From positions 1 through 6,236 of the forward strand of contig JAJXVP010000166.1 in the NCBI GenBank assembly GCA_021782055.1: a DNA stretch of 6,236 bases, given 5' to 3'. This document shows positions 4,087 through 6,236 of this stretch, in pieces. The first letter of the stretch is position 1. Each line of letters begins with the position of its first letter. The notes beneath the pieces were generated by a model. It did no database searches and was not told where the DNA came from. It saw only the letters and a program-made list of their open reading frames with translations. This stretch comes from a bacterium (GTDB lineage Bacteria > Spirochaetota > Spirochaetia > JABEVK01). The position numbers and the translations under genes were made by a program.

Positions 4087-6236
4087 ATGCCACACCCCAA
4101 CCCTTACGGGCATTTTGACGACGCCCAGCGCGAATACGTCATTGTCCGTCCCGATACCCCTTTACCCTGGTTGAATTACCTGGGCCAAGACGAATTCTTC
4201 GGCCTCTGCACGAATACCGCCGGCGGTTATACCTTTTGGAAAGACGCCAAACTCCGTCGGTTGACCCGTTACCGCTACAACAATATTCCCTACGATTTAG
4301 GCGGACGCTACCTGTATGTCCGTGAGGGAGAGACGGTCTGGAACCCCGGTTGGAAGCCTGTGAAGACGGCCTTGGATTCGTACGAGTGCCGCCATGGTTT
4401 GGGCTATACGACGATTACTGGTGTCAAAAATCACTTATCTGTTTCACAGACCATGCTGGTTCCTCCCGGCGAAAACCTCGAGCTCTGGAAGGTGACGGTC
4501 AAGAACCTTTCAGGAGCCCCCAAGCAAGTCAAAATCTATTCCTTTCAAGAATTCGCATTTTACGAAGCTCTCAATGACATGACGAACTACCAAAGAACCT
4601 ATTCGATTGGCGAGGTCGAGGTAGAGGACGGGGTCATTTATCACAAAACCGAATACCGTGAACGGCGCAACCACTACACCTTGTTTGCCTGTACGGGGCC
4701 GGTGACAGGGTTTGATACCAGCCGCGATGCGTTTGTGGGCATCCACGAAGGACTTCATGAGGCCCGGGTGCCGATGACAGGTCAGGCGGGCAATTCCCTG
4801 GCTTTTGGCTGGAACCCGATCGGGAGTCACGAGGTGACGTTGAACCTGAATCCCGGTGAAGAAACATCTTTTGCCTTCATCTTGGCGTATGTGGATCACG
4901 ACTTAGCCGGGTTCACGGGGCCCAAATTCACCGCCCCGATGGTCATGAACAAAGAACTAGGTCGAAAGCTGGTGGCCAAATACCGCCGCATCGAAGCGGT
5001 GGACGAGGCCTTGGCACGGTTAAAAGCCTACTGGGACGAAAACCTTTCGCATTTCCAGGTCGATAGCCCCGATCCGCATGCCACCCGCATGGCCAATATT
5101 TGGAACCAATACCAATGTATGGCCACTTTCAACATGAGCCGTTCTGCGTCCATGTATGAAACGGGCATCGGTAGAGGTATGGGCTTTCGGGATTCGAACC
5201 AAGACCTGTTGGGCTTTGTCCACATGATTCCTTCCCGGGCCCGTGAACGGATTTTAGACATCGCGGCGACTCAGCTTTCGGACGGTACGTGCTTTCACCA
5301 GTACCAGCCTCTGACGAAGAAGGGGAATTCGGAAATCGGCGGTGATTTCTACGATGATCACCTTTGGTTGGTCTTATCGACGGTAAGCTATATTAAGGAA
5401 AGCGGCGACGTGTCCATTTTGGATGCTCCCTGTGGGTACGCCGATAGGGTTTATACCGGTACGGCGAAAGAAAACCTCTTGCATCACCTGGAAACTTCGA
5501 TTGCCTACACTATGGCCAAGCGAGGGCCGCATGGCCTGCCGTTGATTGGTCATGCCGACTGGAATGACTGCCTCAACTTGAACTGCTTTTCGACCGAACC
5601 CAACGAAAGCTTTCAAACCGCTGGCGATGTCAAAGACTCTTCGGCCGAATCGGTGATGATTGCCGGTTTGTTCCTGTATGCCGCACGAGATTTGGCTGAA
5701 CTGTATGAGTTCTTAGGGCGTCCCCAAGATGCAGAACGTATCAAAAGCCTCCGACAGACCATGCTCGAAACCGTTGAACGCGTGGCCTGGGATGGGGCCT
5801 GGTACACCAGGGCGTACGATGCCTCGGGTAAGGTCATTGGTTCCCAGACGAATGACGAAGGTCAGATTTTTATCGAAAGCCAAGGCTGGGCCGTGTTAGG
5901 CGGGGCCGGGGCCGAAAATGGCCGGGCTCGTCAGGCTTTAGAAAGCGTACACCAGCGTTTGTACACGGCGAATGGGATTGTTTTACAACAACCGCCCTAT
6001 AGTACCTATCGCAAAGAGTACGGCGAAGTGACCTCGTACCCGCCAGGAGTAAAAGAAAACGCGGGGATCTTTAGCCACAACAACACCTGGATTCACCTGG
6101 GTTGGTGCCTTTTGGGCGAAGGGGACCGAGCATTAGAATACTATCACTCGATTTGTCCCTCAAAAAAAGAAGAGCAAATCGAAACCTACCGCTCAGAACC
6201 CTACGTCTACGCTCAGATGACCGCGGGGAAAGACGC
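4087..6236 (+). CDS. cbp: Cellobiose phosphorylase (GH94), 3' partial
   Basis: This enzyme converts cellobiose plus phosphate to alpha-glucose 1-phosphate plus glucose in the cytoplasm, saving ATP compared with hydrolysis; no signal peptide is present. 716 codons are visible of about 810 usual, and the frame is still open at the right edge. The N-terminal beta-sandwich (about 1-290) carries the close family signatures NTAGGYTFWKDAKLRRLTRY, SYECRHGLGYT and HKTEYRERRNHY. The (alpha/alpha)6 barrel follows, with WNQYQCMATFNMSRSAS (339-355), the sugar-binding GRGMGFRDSNQD (362-373, Arg363/Asp369), ADWNDCLNLNCFS with the expected general acid Asp494, and YPPGVKENAGIFSHNN with Glu657 and phosphate-binding His664. 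Spacing of these residues matches what I recall of the Cellvibrio gilvus enzyme. The Thr-Gly phosphate-loop segment lies beyond the window. Compared from memory with the C. thermocellum enzyme, a loop near residues 445-462 is slightly longer. It starts at ATG 4087, with AAGGAG 5 nt upstream. Cellobiose rather than cellodextrin or chitobiose specificity is inferred from close similarity. Confidence 0.95.
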   Translation, partial: MPHPNPYGHFDDAQREYVIVRPDTPLPWLNYLGQDEFFGLCTNTAGGYTFWKDAKLRRLTRYRYNNIPYDLGGRYLYVREGETVWNPGWKPVKTALDSYECRHGLGYTTITGVKNHLSVSQTMLVPPGENLELWKVTVKNLSGAPKQVKIYSFQEFAFYEALNDMTNYQRTYSIGEVEVEDGVIYHKTEYRERRNHYTLFACTGPVTGFDTSRDAFVGIHEGLHEARVPMTGQAGNSLAFGWNPIGSHEVTLNLNPGEETSFAFILAYVDHDLAGFTGPKFTAPMVMNKELGRKLVAKYRRIEAVDEALARLKAYWDENLSHFQVDSPDPHATRMANIWNQYQCMATFNMSRSASMYETGIGRGMGFRDSNQDLLGFVHMIPSRARERILDIAATQLSDGTCFHQYQPLTKKGNSEIGGDFYDDHLWLVLSTVSYIKESGDVSILDAPCGYADRVYTGTAKENLLHHLETSIAYTMAKRGPHGLPLIGHADWNDCLNLNCFSTEPNESFQTAGDVKDSSAESVMIAGLFLYAARDLAELYEFLGRPQDAERIKSLRQTMLETVERVAWDGAWYTRAYDASGKVIGSQTNDEGQIFIESQGWAVLGGAGAENGRARQALESVHQRLYTANGIVLQQPPYSTYRKEYGEVTSYPPGVKENAGIFSHNNTWIHLGWCLLGEGDRALEYYHSICPSKKEEQIETYRSEPYVYAQMTAGKD

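Noticed and set aside
4510..4899. A 129-codon open frame on the minus strand inside the cellobiose phosphorylase gene
   Set aside because: The plus-strand frame is a firm match to GH94. The antisense translation shows no recognisable domain. It is a by-product of codon use.

Overview
This is a bacterial chromosomal window of moderate to slightly high G+C (mid-50s % by eye). It is densely packed with clear Shine-Dalgarno sites and has at least one TTG start. It holds five protein genes; two of them are cut by the window edges. I see no tRNA or rRNA gene, mobile element, CRISPR array, integration site or origin. The organism is not identifiable from this alone. A cytoplasmic cellobiose phosphorylase very close to the Clostridium thermocellum type suggests an anaerobic or fermentative bacterium living on plant polysaccharide breakdown products. 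Firmicutes, Spirochaetes or a similar group would fit, but this is inference.

Layout. (1) Bases 2-781, plus strand: the 3' part of an ElyC/SanA/YdcF (DUF218) membrane-anchored envelope protein, with its start beyond the left edge. (2) Bases 778-1929, minus strand: an unrecognised 383-residue, probably all-helical, TPR-like protein. It is convergent with gene 1 and the two stop codons overlap. (3) Bases 1935-2786, minus strand: a class I SAM-dependent methyltransferase lying 5 bp upstream of gene 2, so the two form a tightly coupled two-gene operon. (4) Bases 2882-4015, plus strand: a THUMP-domain RNA methyltransferase of the RlmL/YpsC type, divergent from gene 3 across a 95-bp spacer. (5) Base 4087 to the right edge, plus strand: cellobiose phosphorylase (GH94), open at the edge with roughly the last 95-100 residues missing. 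It is preceded by a near-consensus housekeeping promoter (TTGACA, 17 bp, TATAGT).

Functional reading. The window joins unrelated jobs: envelope homeostasis (gene 1), an unknown methyltransferase/helical-protein pair (genes 3 and 2), 23S rRNA modification (gene 4) and phosphorolytic use of cellobiose (gene 5). Nothing here is a clear new system. The parts most worth a second look are the unknown protein that is translationally coupled to a methyltransferase, and the control region of the cellobiose phosphorylase gene. There, an inverted repeat could mask the ribosome binding site in read-through mRNA but not in mRNA from the gene's own promoter.
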